Shown: piece after piece, positions 36,679 through 46,101 of the stretch
How the letters are laid out: every line of letters begins with the position of its first letter
Numbering within the stretch: the first letter of the stretch is position 1
Assembly (NCBI RefSeq): GCF_009831625.1
Contig: NZ_WUUS01000004.1
Coordinates: forward strand, 77,743 to 141,742
DNA: 64,000 nt
Direction: 5' to 3'
Origin: Halobaculum saliterrae
GTDB taxonomy: Archaea > Halobacteriota > Halobacteria > Halobacteriales > Haloferacaceae
The notes under the pieces: model-generated
The model's database searches: none
What the model saw: only the letters and a program-made list of their open reading frames with translations
What the model was told of the DNA's origin: nothing
Position numbers and translations under genes: made by a program

Positions 36679-37245
36679 ATGGAAGACGACACGCTCAGCC
36701 GCCGGAGCTTCATCCGGGGTGCGGCGGGCGCGACCGCCGCCGCGGGCGCGGTCGCGGCGGGCGCCGGAACCGCAGCCGCACAGGCGACTGCCGACGGCTC
36801 CGGGACCGTGGAGGTCGGCGCCGGCAGCGACGGGCTGAAGTACACGCCGGGAACCGACGAACCGCTGTACGTGACGCCCGGGACGACCGTCACGTTCGAG
36901 TGGGTCTCCGGCGGCCACAACATCGCCGTCAACAGCCAACCCGACGGCGCCGGGTGGGAGGGTCACTCCCCGATCGAGGACGAGGGCTTCTCGACGGAGT
37001 TCACCTTCGAGACCACCGGCGTGTACGAGTACGTCTGTGAGCCGCACGCCTCCGTCGGCATGGAGGGCACCATCGAGGTCGTCGAGGAGCTCCCGACTCC
37101 CGAGCCGACGGCCGCCGGCCCGCCGGAGGTCCCCGACTCCGCGAAGAGCCTCGGCATCGCCTCGTTCATCGCGATGGTGTCGACGCTCGGACTCGCGTTC
37201 TTCTTCACGAAGTACGGCGGCGACTACGAGCCGCCCGAGGAGTAG
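36679..37245 (+). CDS. Membrane-anchored halocyanin-like blue copper protein
   Basis: A 188-residue plastocyanin/azurin-family protein. The N-terminus has a Tat signal with twin arginines at residues 8-9 (SRRSFIRG). The copper domain (about 38-135) keeps the ligands His80 (GGHNI), Cys120, His123 and Met128 (CEPHASVGM). A Pro/Thr linker then leads to a C-terminal membrane helix at about 158-178, so the copper site faces outside. It should carry electrons in the haloarchaeal respiratory chain, probably between a bc-type complex and an oxidase. The sequence ggatatacgt (36648-36657) upstream could be its TATA box. Confidence 0.92.
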   Translation: MEDDTLSRRSFIRGAAGATAAAGAVAAGAGTAAAQATADGSGTVEVGAGSDGLKYTPGTDEPLYVTPGTTVTFEWVSGGHNIAVNSQPDGAGWEGHSPIEDEGFSTEFTFETTGVYEYVCEPHASVGMEGTIEVVEELPTPEPTAAGPPEVPDSAKSLGIASFIAMVSTLGLAFFFTKYGGDYEPPEE

Positions 37246-37673
37246 CGCTTCACCCCTTCCCGCCCCAGTTTCCGCTCGTTCCGTGTGCTCGTTCCGCCCG
37301 GAGCGGCGGCGACGCGCTCCCGCGTTCTCTCTCGATCCCGACCGACGCCCCGTCGCCGACAGCGGCGCGAGCCCACCGACTCACCGCGTGGCGCAGCCGG
37401 GCTCGACACGTACCTCTCCACGATCCGGGATACACCGGGCATCCATCCTGCAATTAGTATCGGAATCTCGACAGATACATCACCGGCAGGCCGAAATCGG
37501 AGATGGGGGCGGAGGGGGATCCGAGAGGCACACGACGATCGCCCCCGACCGGGCGCGGTTCCGACGGGGGAGGGACCGCCCCGGAACCGTGATACGCCCG
37601 AGGCGACTCCTCGGCGGTCCGATCGCGAGAACGGTGATCCGACGGCCGTGTTATACTGCGCGGTGCAAGCGAG
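37246..37673. other. 428-base gene-free spacer
   Basis: The spacer lies between the convergent halocyanin and M42 peptidase genes. It has only short Arg-rich shadow frames, no tRNA-like fold and no repeat. A slightly AT-richer patch (caattagtatcggaatctcg, 37451-37470) stands out but is unexplained. Confidence 0.7.
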
Positions 37674-38726
37674 TCACAGCGAGTAGTCGTGGCCGCCGTC
37701 CTCGCTCGCGAGGAACGCCGTCAACAGGTCGATCGTCGAGCGGATGTCGTCGCCGTGAGCGGTCTCGGTGACTGTGTGGAGATACCGGGTCGGGATCGAC
37801 ACCGCGCCGACCGGCTTCGCGCCGTTGGCCTTCTGGAAGGCCGCGGTGTCGGTGCCTCCCGAGGGGAGCACCTCGAGTTGGTGCTCGATCCCCTCGGCCT
37901 CGGCCACGTCGCGCAGTCGGCGCGTCACCTTCGGGTTCGTGATGACCGAGCCGTCCTTCAGCTTCACTGCCGCGCCGTCGCCCAGTCGGGTCACCTGCTT
38001 GTCCTCGGCGACGCCCGCGGTGTCGGAGGCGATCGTCACGTCGAGCGCGATCGCGAGGTCGGGGTCCACGTCGACGCCGAGCGCCTGCGCGCCGCGCAGG
38101 CCGACCTCCTCCTGCACCGTCGCACAGAAGTGCACCGTCGCCTCCGGATCCTCCAACTCGCGGGCGGACTCCAGCATCGCGAACAGGCACACGCGGTCGT
38201 CGAGCGCCTTCCCGGTGACCGTGTCGCCCATCTTCACCGTCGACTGCTCCATCGTCACGAGGTCGCCGACGGAGACGACCTCCTCGACCGCCTCGGGCTC
38301 GCGCCCGAGGTCGATCACCACGTCCTCGACCGCGTCGTCCTTCTCGCGCTCCTCCTCCGAGAGCGTGTGCGGCGGCACCGACCCGATGACGCCCGTGAGG
38401 TCGCCCTGCTGGGTGTGGACGCGGACGCGCTGGGCGCGCAGCACGCGGGGGTCCCAGCCGCCGAGCGCGTCGACCTTGAGGAAGCCGTCGTCGGTGACGT
38501 GTTTCACCATGAACCCGATCTCGTCCATGTGAGCGGCGACGGCGACCTCGTAGTCGCCGCTGCCCTCGACGGTACCGATCACGTTCCCCATCTCGTCGGT
38601 ACGTACCTCGTCGACGGCCCCGTCGAACACCGTGCGGACGCGGTCGCGAACGCGGTCCTCGTAGCCGGGCACGCCGCTGGCCTCTGTCAACTCGCGAAGC
38701 AGGTCGAAGTCGAAATCGAACGCCAT
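37674..38726 (-). CDS. M42 family aminopeptidase (TET-like)
   Basis: A 350-residue dinuclear metal peptidase of family M42, whose members form large dodecameric tetrahedra and trim peptides from the proteasome. Expected metal ligands are in AAHMDEIGF (His), ALDDRVCLF (Asp), QEEVGLRGA (Glu catalytic base and Glu ligand), ALDVTIASD (Asp) and RYLHTVTE (His). The length is typical. The start at MAFDFDFDLLRE is preferred; the open frame upstream overlaps the divergent MTH865-type gene. The minus-strand reading of ggattaatcg at 38749-38758 is a plausible TATA box. Confidence 0.94.
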   Translation of the reverse strand: MAFDFDFDLLRELTEASGVPGYEDRVRDRVRTVFDGAVDEVRTDEMGNVIGTVEGSGDYEVAVAAHMDEIGFMVKHVTDDGFLKVDALGGWDPRVLRAQRVRVHTQQGDLTGVIGSVPPHTLSEEEREKDDAVEDVVIDLGREPEAVEEVVSVGDLVTMEQSTVKMGDTVTGKALDDRVCLFAMLESARELEDPEATVHFCATVQEEVGLRGAQALGVDVDPDLAIALDVTIASDTAGVAEDKQVTRLGDGAAVKLKDGSVITNPKVTRRLRDVAEAEGIEHQLEVLPSGGTDTAAFQKANGAKPVGAVSIPTRYLHTVTETAHGDDIRSTIDLLTAFLASEDGGHDYSL

Positions 38727-38853
38727 GGACGACCGTTCGGCGGGGTCTGGATTAATCGCCGGGGTTCCGGCCCGCCCCGCCGGCTGTATAAACTGTCCCG
38801 GAGTTCCCCGTGGTTCCGGAACGCTTTTGCGGCTATCGCCACGCTGTATGCGT

Positions 38854-39114
38854 ATGTCAGACGACGTCGAGGCCGACCTCCGCGAGCAGTTCACGGACGC
38901 GTTCTCCGGCGCCGACTTCCCGGTGTCGAGCCAGATGGACCTCGTGCCCGCGCTGCCGCAGGGCCCGGGCACGAAGTTCGAGTCCGGCGACTTCTCGGTC
39001 ACCGCGATGGAGCTTGCCGCGAAGCTCGGATCCAGTCAGGACTTCCCCTACGAGGACGTCGAGACCCTCGTCGACGACGTCATCGAGGGGCTGAAGGACA
39101 ACGGGATGATCTGA
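38854..39114 (+). CDS. MTH865-like family protein
   Basis: An 86-residue acidic, helical protein similar to the MTH865 family (a small calcium-binding-like helical bundle known from Methanothermobacter). Recognisable stretches are LREQFTDAFSGADFPVSSQMDL and the C-terminal YEDVETLVDDVIEGLKDNGMI. Function is unknown in any organism. It starts at ATG 38854 (MSDDVEADL), with ATG 38848 as an alternative, and is divergent from the M42 peptidase gene. ctgtataaac (38783-38792), upstream, is a possible distal TATA box. Confidence 0.75.
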   Translation: MSDDVEADLREQFTDAFSGADFPVSSQMDLVPALPQGPGTKFESGDFSVTAMELAAKLGSSQDFPYEDVETLVDDVIEGLKDNGMI

Positions 39115-39301
39115 GGAAGGCGACGCCGCAGCGACGCCGAATCGACGGACAGCAGCGTTCTCGTTCCCATCGACTGCCGACCGTACCGTTCGCGCTTGAG
39201 CGACCGCGCCCGGACTCGCCGCGTACCCTGACGCTACGGGTCGGGACGGGCCGTTCCACCGGCGCCGAGGGGTTCAATAGCGCCCGTCGCCAATCGCGGG
39301 T

Positions 39302-39976
39302 GTGTTCGGTGAGTGGATCGCGGCGCTTCCGGGGTGGCTGGTGTGGGGAGTCGCGGCCGGCGTGGTCGCCTCCGCCGGCGTCGCGAGCGTCTTCCTCGCG
39401 GCGAACCGACTGTTCCCGGACCCGCCGGCGCGCTCGGGGGGTCCCGACCGTGGGTCGCTTCGCCGGGAGGCCGAGATCCGCGAGTACCTCCGCCGGATCG
39501 ACGAGCGGTTCGTCGAGGACGTCGACCTCGACGGCACGCGCGTCGCCTTCTACCTCCCCGAGCGGGGCGTGGCGCTCACCTTCGACGTGCACGCCTACTT
39601 CGCCATCCGGGACGACGAGGAGCGTACGGATCGCGTGATCCTCTGTGAACACGAGATGCCCGGGCGTCACCTCGGTCGCCGCCTCCCGTTCGAGGTGCCC
39701 GAGGTGGACGTCGGCCCGGGCTCGGGAACCGCGGCGGGGTCGGCGCCGGTCGCCTCGGCGTTCGACACGCTCGAATTGCCGACGACCGCCGGCGAGGAGT
39801 CCGTCGAGCGGGCCTACCGAGAGAAGGTGAAGGAGACCCACCCGGACCAGGGCGGGAGCCGGGAGGCGTTCGCGGAGGTCCGCGAGGCGTACACGACCGC
39901 GCTGGAGCACGCGGAGGGCACCTCCGGCGACGGGCGCGGCCCCGGGGACCGAACGGTCGACCGCGGACGCGCCTGA
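39302..39976 (+). CDS. Membrane-anchored J-domain protein
   Basis: A 224-residue protein with an N-terminal membrane helix (about 11-34), a central domain of unknown type (about 55-135), and a C-terminal J domain (about 153-210) that has the essential HPD tripeptide at 180-182 (THPDQGG). J domains stimulate the ATPase of DnaK. Since the anchor places the rest in the cytoplasm, it may recruit DnaK at the membrane. The tail is Gly/Arg-rich. The start is GTG 39302. A T6 run at 39980-39985 just after the stop is a likely terminator and separates it from the convergent kinase. Confidence 0.82.
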   Translation: MFGEWIAALPGWLVWGVAAGVVASAGVASVFLAANRLFPDPPARSGGPDRGSLRREAEIREYLRRIDERFVEDVDLDGTRVAFYLPERGVALTFDVHAYFAIRDDEERTDRVILCEHEMPGRHLGRRLPFEVPEVDVGPGSGTAAGSAPVASAFDTLELPTTAGEESVERAYREKVKETHPDQGGSREAFAEVREAYTTALEHAEGTSGDGRGPGDRTVDRGRA

Positions 39977-39979
39977 CCG

Positions 39980-39985
39980 TTTTTT
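39980..39985 (+). terminator. T-run terminator after the J-domain gene
   Basis: Six T bases directly follow the J-domain gene stop (ccgttttttcctg), between it and the convergent KDG kinase. This fits archaeal intrinsic termination. Confidence 0.45.
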
Positions 39986-40018
39986 CCTGCGGGAATCTCC
40001 CGACCCCGAGGACGCCTC

Positions 40019-40972
40019 CTACCGAGAGATGCCGCCGTCCCCCTCGTCGATCACTCGCTCGACCTCCGCCGGGGTGACGACCGCGAGGTCGCCGGCGATC
40101 GTTCGCTTGAGCGACGCCGTCGCGGCGCCCCACTCCAGCGCCTCGTCGACGCTCCCGCCGTCACAGCGCTTCGAGAGGAAGCCGCCGACGAACGCGTCGC
40201 CGGTGCCGATGGCGTCGAGCGTGTCGGCCTCGTACACCGGCTGTTCGAACACCTTGTCGCCGTGGAGCGCGAGCGCGCCGCTGTCGCCGCGGGTGACGAC
40301 CACCGTCTCGAAGCCGAAGTCGGTCGCCAGCCCGTGGGCGATCTCGACGGCCTCGCCGTCGCGGTCGAGCACCGCCTCGGCGTCCCGCTTCGCGACGAAC
40401 AGCGCGTCGACGTGCTCGAACAGCACCGTCAGGGTCTCGCGGGCCTCAGCGTGGCTCCAGAGCTTGCTCCGGTAGTTCAGGTCGAGGCTCGTCGTCGTCC
40501 CCGCGGTCTCCGCGCGTTCCAGCACCGCGCGCGTCGTCTCCGCGGCGGCCTCGGACAGCGCCGGCGTGATCCCGGTGGTGTGGAACGCGGTCGCCTCCCC
40601 GAGCACGTCCAGCGGAAGCTCCTCGGGCGTCACCGTCGTCACCGCCGAGTCGGCGCGGTCGTAGACGACGTTCGTGCCGCGGGGCTCGCCGCCGTGTTCG
40701 AGGTAGTACGTGCCGAGGCGCGCGTCGTCGTCCCACGCGACGCCCGTGCGGACGCCGTGGGCGCGCAACTCGCTGACGACTCGGCGACCCAGCGGCGAGC
40801 GCGGCAGCTTCGAGAGCCACACCGAGTCCAGCCCCAGCGACGCGCCCGCGACGGCAACGTTGCTCTCGGCGCCGCCGACGCGCACGTCGAACTCCTCGGT
40901 CGTCTCCAGTCTGGTCCCCCGCGGCGGGGAGAGCCGAAGCATCGTCTCCCCGAACGTGACGAGATCGGTCAT
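40019..40972 (-). CDS. kdgK: PfkB-family 2-keto-3-deoxygluconate kinase
   Basis: A 317-residue ribokinase-fold sugar kinase. The N-terminal [13 protein letters not shown] and [15 protein letters not shown] match KDG kinases, and the C-terminal ATP/catalytic signature is [16 protein letters not shown], with the catalytic base Asp in GTGDAF. In haloarchaea KdgK phosphorylates KDG in the semi-phosphorylated Entner-Doudoroff pathway. The start at MTDLVTFGE is preferred to an ATG nine codons upstream. The gene follows mutL on the same strand (120 bases apart). Specificity for KDG over fructose or other ketoses is inferred from similarity. Confidence 0.85.
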   Translation of the reverse strand: MTDLVTFGETMLRLSPPRGTRLETTEEFDVRVGGAESNVAVAGASLGLDSVWLSKLPRSPLGRRVVSELRAHGVRTGVAWDDDARLGTYYLEHGGEPRGTNVVYDRADSAVTTVTPEELPLDVLGEATAFHTTGITPALSEAAAETTRAVLERAETAGTTTSLDLNYRSKLWSHAEARETLTVLFEHVDALFVAKRDAEAVLDRDGEAVEIAHGLATDFGFETVVVTRGDSGALALHGDKVFEQPVYEADTLDAIGTGDAFVGGFLSKRCDGGSVDEALEWGAATASLKRTIAGDLAVVTPAEVERVIDEGDGGISR

Positions 40973-41092
40973 ACGCGGGACGACGGCCGGGGCCGTCAAG
41001 AAGGGTCTGGAAGCGCCCCGGCGTGGGTCGACCCGTGTCGCGATCGGCGATGGCCCCGAGTTCGCCGCCTCGGTGGTCCGACCCGGTCGGCG

Positions 41093-43513
41093 CTACTCCG
41101 CGCGCCGGCCGCCGTGGCCCGGGTAGTCGCGCTCGAATCGATCCTCGATCTCCTCGCGCCCGAACTCCACGATCACCGGGCGACCGTGCGGGCACGCGTA
41201 GGGGTTCTCACAGTCGTCGAGGGCGTCGAGCAGGTCGGCCACGCTCCCCTCGGTGAGCGAGGTGTTGCCCGTCACGGAAGGGTAACAGGCCAGATCCGCC
41301 AGCAGCGCGTCGGCCACCTCCGAGACGGGACGGTCACCGGCAGTCACCTCGTCGGCGAAGGCGGCGAGCACGTCCCGCAGGAGATCCGGGTCCAGCGTCG
41401 CGTCGAACACCGCGGGGACCGCCGTCACCGCGACGACGTGGCTCGGGGGAACGTCGCCGCGGTCGTCCCCCGCTCCCCCGTCGGCGTCGCCACCGACGCC
41501 GGTGACCCCGTCGTCGCCGTTCCCCCGATCCACCCGCTCCGCGCGGAAGCCGACCTCGCGCAGGGCCTCGCGGAACGTCTCGAACAGCTCGGACTCCCGG
41601 GCGGTCAGCTCCAACTCGACGGGCGTCGCGAGCGTCTGTGCCGGCGCCTCGTCGCCGACGGCGCCCCGAAGTCGCTCGTAGTTGACGCGCTCGTCGGCGG
41701 CGTGTTGGTCGAGCAGGACGAGGCCGGCGTCGGTCTCACAGACGACGTAGGTGTCGTCGTACTGGCCGAGCACGCGCATCGCCGGCAGCCGGTCGTGTTC
41801 GGTCCGCTCGTCGGTGGTACCCCCCGCGAGCGTCGCCTGCGAGGGCGCTCCCCACGTTCGATCTCGGGCCCGGTCGGCCGCCGTCGTCGCCGCGGGATCG
41901 GTGTCGGAGTTGGGGGCCGCGTCGTCCGATCGTTCGCCGTCGCCAGTCTCGTCACTGTCGTCCGCCTCGTCGCCGCCGGACTGCCACGCGCGCGGTGACG
42001 GCGCCCCGCCCGCGGTCGCGTCCGTCCGCCCGCGCTCGGGGTGGTCCGTCGGGCGGTCGGTCGCGTCGCCGCCCCCGCCGATGTCGACTCGCCACGCCTC
42101 GTCGTCGGCTGCGGTGTCTCCGTCCACAGGTGTCGGGTCGTCGGGCGTCCGCTCCTCCGCGCCGGACTCGGCGGCGTTCGAGTCCGAACCCGAGGTCGCT
42201 GGCGGCGTTACGCCGTCGGTCGGCGCGTCGGCCGGAGCTTCGGAGTCCGCGGCGTCGGAGCCGCCCCAGGCGTCGAGCACGGAGGAGGTCGTCTCCGAGC
42301 CGGGGCTCGTCGCGTCGCGGTCGTCGTCGCGGCTGACGGCGGCGTCGACGGAGTCGGCAGCGTCGTGGTCGTCGTCGCCGGCGTCGCCGTCCGCCTCCCG
42401 TCGGTCGCTCGCGGCGCGCTCGTGGTCGGTGCCGGCGCCGCCGACGACCTCGGGGTCGACGGCGGCCTCCTCGGGCGCCGAGCGCCCGCGCGGCGCCGAC
42501 GATCGAACGAGCCCGTGCTCCAGCAGCGCGGCCCGAACCGCCTCGCGGACGGTGTCGACCACGCCGGCGTCGTCGTCGAAGCGCACCTCCGTCTTGCGGG
42601 GATGAACGTTCACGTCGACGGCGACGGCCGGCACGTCGACGAACAGGACGGCGAACGGGTAGCGGTCGGTGGCGAGTTGGCCGCCGTAGGCGTCGACGAC
42701 GGCGCCCCGGAGGTCGCCGTCGCGCACCCAGCGGTCGTTCACGTACGTGGTGAGGTACTCCCGGCCCGCGCGGGTGGTCTCGGGATGCGAGACGAGCCCC
42801 GAGACCGTCACCTCCCCGGAGTCGGACTCGTACGCCACGTCCACCATCGACTCGGCGACCTCGCGGCCGTACACCGCGAGCACCGCCGAGCGACGGTCCC
42901 CGTCGCCGGGGGAGGCGAACACCTCCCGGCCGTCGTGCTCCAGCGACACCGCCACGTCCGGGTTCGCGAGCGCGTACGCCGAGACGACGCCGCTGACGCG
43001 GTCGAACTCCGTGGCCGGCGTCTTGAGGAACTTCCGACGGGCGGGCGTTCGCCCGAACAGGTCGCGCACCTCGACGGTCGTGCCGACGGGACAGCCCGCA
43101 GGCTTCACCTGGCCCTCGTCGCCGTGGTCGACGACCAACTCCGCGCCGGTGTCGGCGTCCGAAGTGCGCGAGCGGACCGTCAGCTCCGCGACCGCACCGA
43201 CGGAGTGGAGCGCCTCGCCGCGGAAGCCGAGCGTGGCGACGCCGGAATCGAGGTCGTCCATCCCATCGAGCTTGCTGGTCGCGTGTTTCGCCACGGCCAT
43301 CGGGATCTCCTCGGGGGGGATCCCGGCGCCGTCGTCGCGGACGCGGATCCCGTCGATGCCGCCGTTCTCGACGGCGACGGCGACCCTCGACGCGCCGGCG
43401 TCGAGGGCGTTCTCGACGAGTTCCTTCACGACGGAGGCGGGCCGCTCGACGACCTCGCCCGCGGCGATCTCGCGGACGGTTCGGTCGTCGAGCGCGCGGA
43501 TCTCCCCAGTCAT
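41093..43513 (-). CDS. mutL: DNA mismatch repair protein MutL
   Basis: An 806-residue MutL. The N-terminal GHKL ATPase (about 1-190) has Glu34-Asn35 in ELVENALDAGA, DDGAGI at 60-65 and LGFRGEALHS; the transducer domain follows to about 330. A long Asp/Ser/Thr-rich linker (about 335-590) joins the C-terminal domain. There the endonuclease motif DQHA(X)2E(X)4E is complete (Asp602, Glu608, Glu613), as is CPHGRP at 774-779, so a nicking MutL is predicted. No mutS lies in this window. A NucS gene occurs 15 kb away, so two mismatch-related enzymes coexist. Confidence 0.95.
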   Translation of the reverse strand: MTGEIRALDDRTVREIAAGEVVERPASVVKELVENALDAGASRVAVAVENGGIDGIRVRDDGAGIPPEEIPMAVAKHATSKLDGMDDLDSGVATLGFRGEALHSVGAVAELTVRSRTSDADTGAELVVDHGDEGQVKPAGCPVGTTVEVRDLFGRTPARRKFLKTPATEFDRVSGVVSAYALANPDVAVSLEHDGREVFASPGDGDRRSAVLAVYGREVAESMVDVAYESDSGEVTVSGLVSHPETTRAGREYLTTYVNDRWVRDGDLRGAVVDAYGGQLATDRYPFAVLFVDVPAVAVDVNVHPRKTEVRFDDDAGVVDTVREAVRAALLEHGLVRSSAPRGRSAPEEAAVDPEVVGGAGTDHERAASDRREADGDAGDDDHDAADSVDAAVSRDDDRDATSPGSETTSSVLDAWGGSDAADSEAPADAPTDGVTPPATSGSDSNAAESGAEERTPDDPTPVDGDTAADDEAWRVDIGGGGDATDRPTDHPERGRTDATAGGAPSPRAWQSGGDEADDSDETGDGERSDDAAPNSDTDPAATTAADRARDRTWGAPSQATLAGGTTDERTEHDRLPAMRVLGQYDDTYVVCETDAGLVLLDQHAADERVNYERLRGAVGDEAPAQTLATPVELELTARESELFETFREALREVGFRAERVDRGNGDDGVTGVGGDADGGAGDDRGDVPPSHVVAVTAVPAVFDATLDPDLLRDVLAAFADEVTAGDRPVSEVADALLADLACYPSVTGNTSLTEGSVADLLDALDDCENPYACPHGRPVIVEFGREEIEDRFERDYPGHGGRRAE

Positions 43514-43682
43514 CGCTCCAACGCTCGGGGGCGAAGGGTATCAATCCCGTGTTCGGGTCCGCGATGCGCGCCCGAACCGAAGCGCCGTCGCGTCCGGTGT
43601 CCGCCGTCGTCGGCCGGCCGTGGCCGGCGGGGTACGGCCCCGCCCGCCCGCGATTCTACGCGCTGAGAACTTCGACAAACCG

Positions 43683-43690
43683 ATTAAATA
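43683..43690 (+). promoter_or_regulatory. BRE/TATA of the DUF7504-like gene
   Basis: ATTAAATA, preceded by the purine/cytosine BRE-like caaaccg, lies about 30 bases before the ATG at 43719. It is one of the clearest promoters in the window. Confidence 0.6.
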
Positions 43691-43718
43691 CTCCCTCCGA
43701 ATACATCCGGGTACGCAG

Positions 43719-44309
43719 ATGAGTGGGAGCGGGACACGACAGGGAACGGGGCCCCGAGAGGACGAGTGGGAGCGTTCGTCGAACGCCGAGTTGGTGTTGA
43801 CGCCGCCGGGACCGGAGCGACGGACGATGGTGAAACGGCAGGCCGTCGCGGGGTACGCGGAGCACCCCACCGTCGTCGAGTTCACGTACGACACCGACCC
43901 CGTGACGCTTCACGAGCGCTGGCGCACCGAGGTCGGGGCCCCGCCGTGTCACATGATCGTCGACGCGTCCGGAACGGGCGAGGTCCCCGGCCCGCGCGTC
44001 GCCGCCGACGGCGGGTCCTTCGCCGTCGAGGGGGCCCACCCACAGGACCTCACCGGACTGTGCATGAAGTGGCAGGACGCCCTGCAGGAGGCTAACGGCC
44101 GGGGGAACCTCTTCGTCGCGTTCGACTCGGTGACCGCGCTCCTCCAGTACGTCGACCTGAGCGTGGCGTACCGCTTCCTCCACACGCTCGTCACCGGCGT
44201 CCACCGCGCCGGCGCCCGCGCGCAGTTCTACCTCGACCCGAAGGCGCACGACGAGCGGACGGTCTCGACGGTCCAGGGGCTGTTCGATTCGGTCCGTCGG
44301 ATCAGCTGA
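43719..44309 (+). CDS. RecA/KaiC-like haloarchaeal protein (DUF7504-like)
   Basis: A 196-residue protein with RecA-like strand-helix alternation but no Walker A motif. A Walker B-like strand reads LFVAFDSVTALLQYVD, followed by FLHTLVTGVHRAGARAQFYLD, the pattern seen in KaiC-type and haloarchaeal DUF7504 proteins, which I name from memory. The absent P-loop suggests a non-ATPase partner of a RecA-like or signalling protein. The N-terminus (MSGSGTRQG) is disordered. A strong promoter precedes it, so it is expressed by itself, divergent from mutL. Confidence 0.65.
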   Translation: MSGSGTRQGTGPREDEWERSSNAELVLTPPGPERRTMVKRQAVAGYAEHPTVVEFTYDTDPVTLHERWRTEVGAPPCHMIVDASGTGEVPGPRVAADGGSFAVEGAHPQDLTGLCMKWQDALQEANGRGNLFVAFDSVTALLQYVDLSVAYRFLHTLVTGVHRAGARAQFYLDPKAHDERTVSTVQGLFDSVRRIS

Positions 44310-44374
44310 ACGGTGAAGGAGCGTCATCACCGATCCGCGATAGGTTGATCTCTCCCCCTCGCGTACGGGCGGGT

Positions 44375-44824
44375 ATGAAGCTCCGACGACGGTGCGCCGA
44401 CCTCGACGTGTTCTGGGAGCGCCACGCCAACCCCAAAAGCGGGTGGTCGCGCCTCCTCACGATGCCGCTGCTGCTCGCGGCGGCGTACACCCGCGACCGA
44501 CGGCTGCTGACGGTCGCGCTCGGCTGGACCGTCGTCAACCCGGTCGCCTTCTCCCGGGTCGACCGCGACCCCGAGGCCGACACGGCGTGGATGACTCGCG
44601 TCGTCGACGCCGAGCGCGCGTGGCTTCGCGAGGAGGTGACGCCGGGCCCGTGGGACCGGCTGAACGCCGTCTCCGGCCCGGTCTCCGCGTACGCGCTGTA
44701 CGCCGCCTACCGCCGTCGTCCCGGCCGCGCCGCGCTCGCCGGGGCGCTGTCGATGGCGCTGAAGTTGGCGTTCGTGTGGGGACTGGAACGGCGGTGGCGG
44801 GTCGGAACCGCCGAGGAGAGCTGA
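44375..44824 (+). CDS. DUF6653-like membrane protein
   Basis: A 149-residue protein whose start, VFWERHANPKSGWSRLLTMPLL, matches haloarchaeal proteins annotated DUF6653 (from memory). It has three or four hydrophobic segments (about 27-38, 42-57, 94-105 and 111-130) separated by Arg-rich loops. Function is unknown. It follows the DUF7504-like gene on the same strand after 65 bases. The gap to the convergent aminopeptidase is about 120 bases. Confidence 0.65.
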   Translation: MKLRRRCADLDVFWERHANPKSGWSRLLTMPLLLAAAYTRDRRLLTVALGWTVVNPVAFSRVDRDPEADTAWMTRVVDAERAWLREEVTPGPWDRLNAVSGPVSAYALYAAYRRRPGRAALAGALSMALKLAFVWGLERRWRVGTAEES

Positions 44825-44948
44825 TTCAGGACGCCACGAGTCGGGCCGGAACACTTCCACACCGTCTCGCCCTCGGCCGCTCACGGGTCACTTCGTTCCC
44901 CGTTCGCTTTCTCGTGGCCCCCCTTCGGTCGGCCACACGCCGTTCGCG

Positions 44949-45893
44949 TTATCGAGGAAGTTCCACTTCCTCGCCGTCCGCCCACACGGTCGGCTCGGTC
45001 ACGATCCCGTCGAGGTGCAGCGGCGCCTCGGTGTCGCCGCCGATCCCCGCGTCGTCGCCGATGGCGATGTGCACCGTCCCCGCGGCCTTCTCGTCCAGCA
45101 GCACCGAGCCCACCAGATCCGTGACGCCGACGTTCGTCCCGATCCCCAGTTCCGCGAGGTTGTAGGCGTCGTCGCCGACCTCCTCGGCGGCGGCCTCGAC
45201 CTGCTCGCGGACCTCGTCGTCGGAGATGTCGGTGACGAAGCCGTCCTCGACCTCGAAGCGGAGTTCCCGCCCGTCCAGCAGCCCGTGGGGCATCATCGTC
45301 CCGTCGACGACGTAGGTCCCGTTCGCGTTCTCGGGGCTGACGAACACCTCGCCCGCGGGAAGGTTCGAGAACGACCCCGCCTCGCTCACGTCGCCGGTGT
45401 CGGACAGGAACTCGCGGTCGCCGGGTTCGAAGGTGATGTCGGTCCCCGCCTCCGTCGTGACGCGGATCTCGTCGGCGCCGTCGACCTGCGCGCGCACGTC
45501 GGCGCAGTGTCGCGCGATCGTCGCGTAGTTGGCGTCGAGACCGGCGACGAACACGTCGCGGGTGATCCCGGGCAGCGTCGCGCCGCGGGCGCCCGCCTCG
45601 CAGGCGGCACCGCGGGCGCGGGTGTGGCTGAGGCTCTTCGTCGTCGGCGCGAGGAAGGCGTCGGCCTCCCGCATCGCGGCGGCGACTGGGGCGGGCGGCT
45701 CCTCGCCGTGCTGAGTCGCGGGCGGGTAGCGGACGACACTCGCGTCGGCGGTCACCTCGCTTGCGACCGTATAGAGCGCCTCGCCGATCGTCTCCCGCTC
45801 GTCGTCAGTGACGACCGCGAGCGACTCGTCGCTCCCGAGGTCGAGACACTGGTGGATCGCCGTTTCGGCCGCGGCACGGAGGTCGTCGTCCAT
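44949..45893 (-). CDS. M29-like aminopeptidase / NicX-type metalloprotein
   Basis: A 314-residue protein resembling the thermophilic aminopeptidase M29 and the related NicX dioxygenase family. Metal-ligand candidates are Glu in LPAGEVFVSPEN, Glu in AELGIGTN, His in GTVHIAIGDD, and His/Asp in LHLDGIV, in the order found in the M29 catalytic site. The activity is either peptide N-terminal trimming or a ring-cleaving reaction; peptide trimming is more common in haloarchaeal annotation. The start at MDDDLRAAAETA is preferred because the frame upstream is not coding-like. Confidence 0.78.
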   Translation of the reverse strand: MDDDLRAAAETAIHQCLDLGSDESLAVVTDDERETIGEALYTVASEVTADASVVRYPPATQHGEEPPAPVAAAMREADAFLAPTTKSLSHTRARGAACEAGARGATLPGITRDVFVAGLDANYATIARHCADVRAQVDGADEIRVTTEAGTDITFEPGDREFLSDTGDVSEAGSFSNLPAGEVFVSPENANGTYVVDGTMMPHGLLDGRELRFEVEDGFVTDISDDEVREQVEAAAEEVGDDAYNLAELGIGTNVGVTDLVGSVLLDEKAAGTVHIAIGDDAGIGGDTEAPLHLDGIVTEPTVWADGEEVELPR

Positions 45894-46069
45894 ACCGACG
45901 CTGGGATCCGATCCGATTTGGGCCTGTCGGAGCGGACCTCGAACTACAACGCTCGGAACCGCCACCCTACTCGTCCGGCTCGCCCCGTCGACCGCGGGAT
46001 CCAGCGTTCCTCCTGAATTCCGTGCTCTTACTCGCTCTGTAGTTGCTTTCTGATTACTCGACCCGTAAC

Positions 46070-46076
46070 GATTAAC
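46070..46076 (+). promoter_or_regulatory. TATA-like box of gap
   Basis: GATTAAC is 25-32 bases before the gap ATG. The purine-rich cgtaac sequence just upstream could be a BRE. Spacing fits a leaderless transcript. Confidence 0.45.
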
Positions 46077-46101
46077 CTCGGCCACGAGGGACCATCCGAC
46101 A

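Noticed and set aside
37246-37673. Small genes in the long spacer
   Set aside because: Frames are short, Arg/Gly/Ser-rich and lack a promoter-start pairing or conserved motif.
41952-43544. Arg-rich frame of 530 codons on the mutL strand
   Set aside because: Frame-shifted shadow of mutL made almost only of Arg and Gly; the mutL frame has all motifs.
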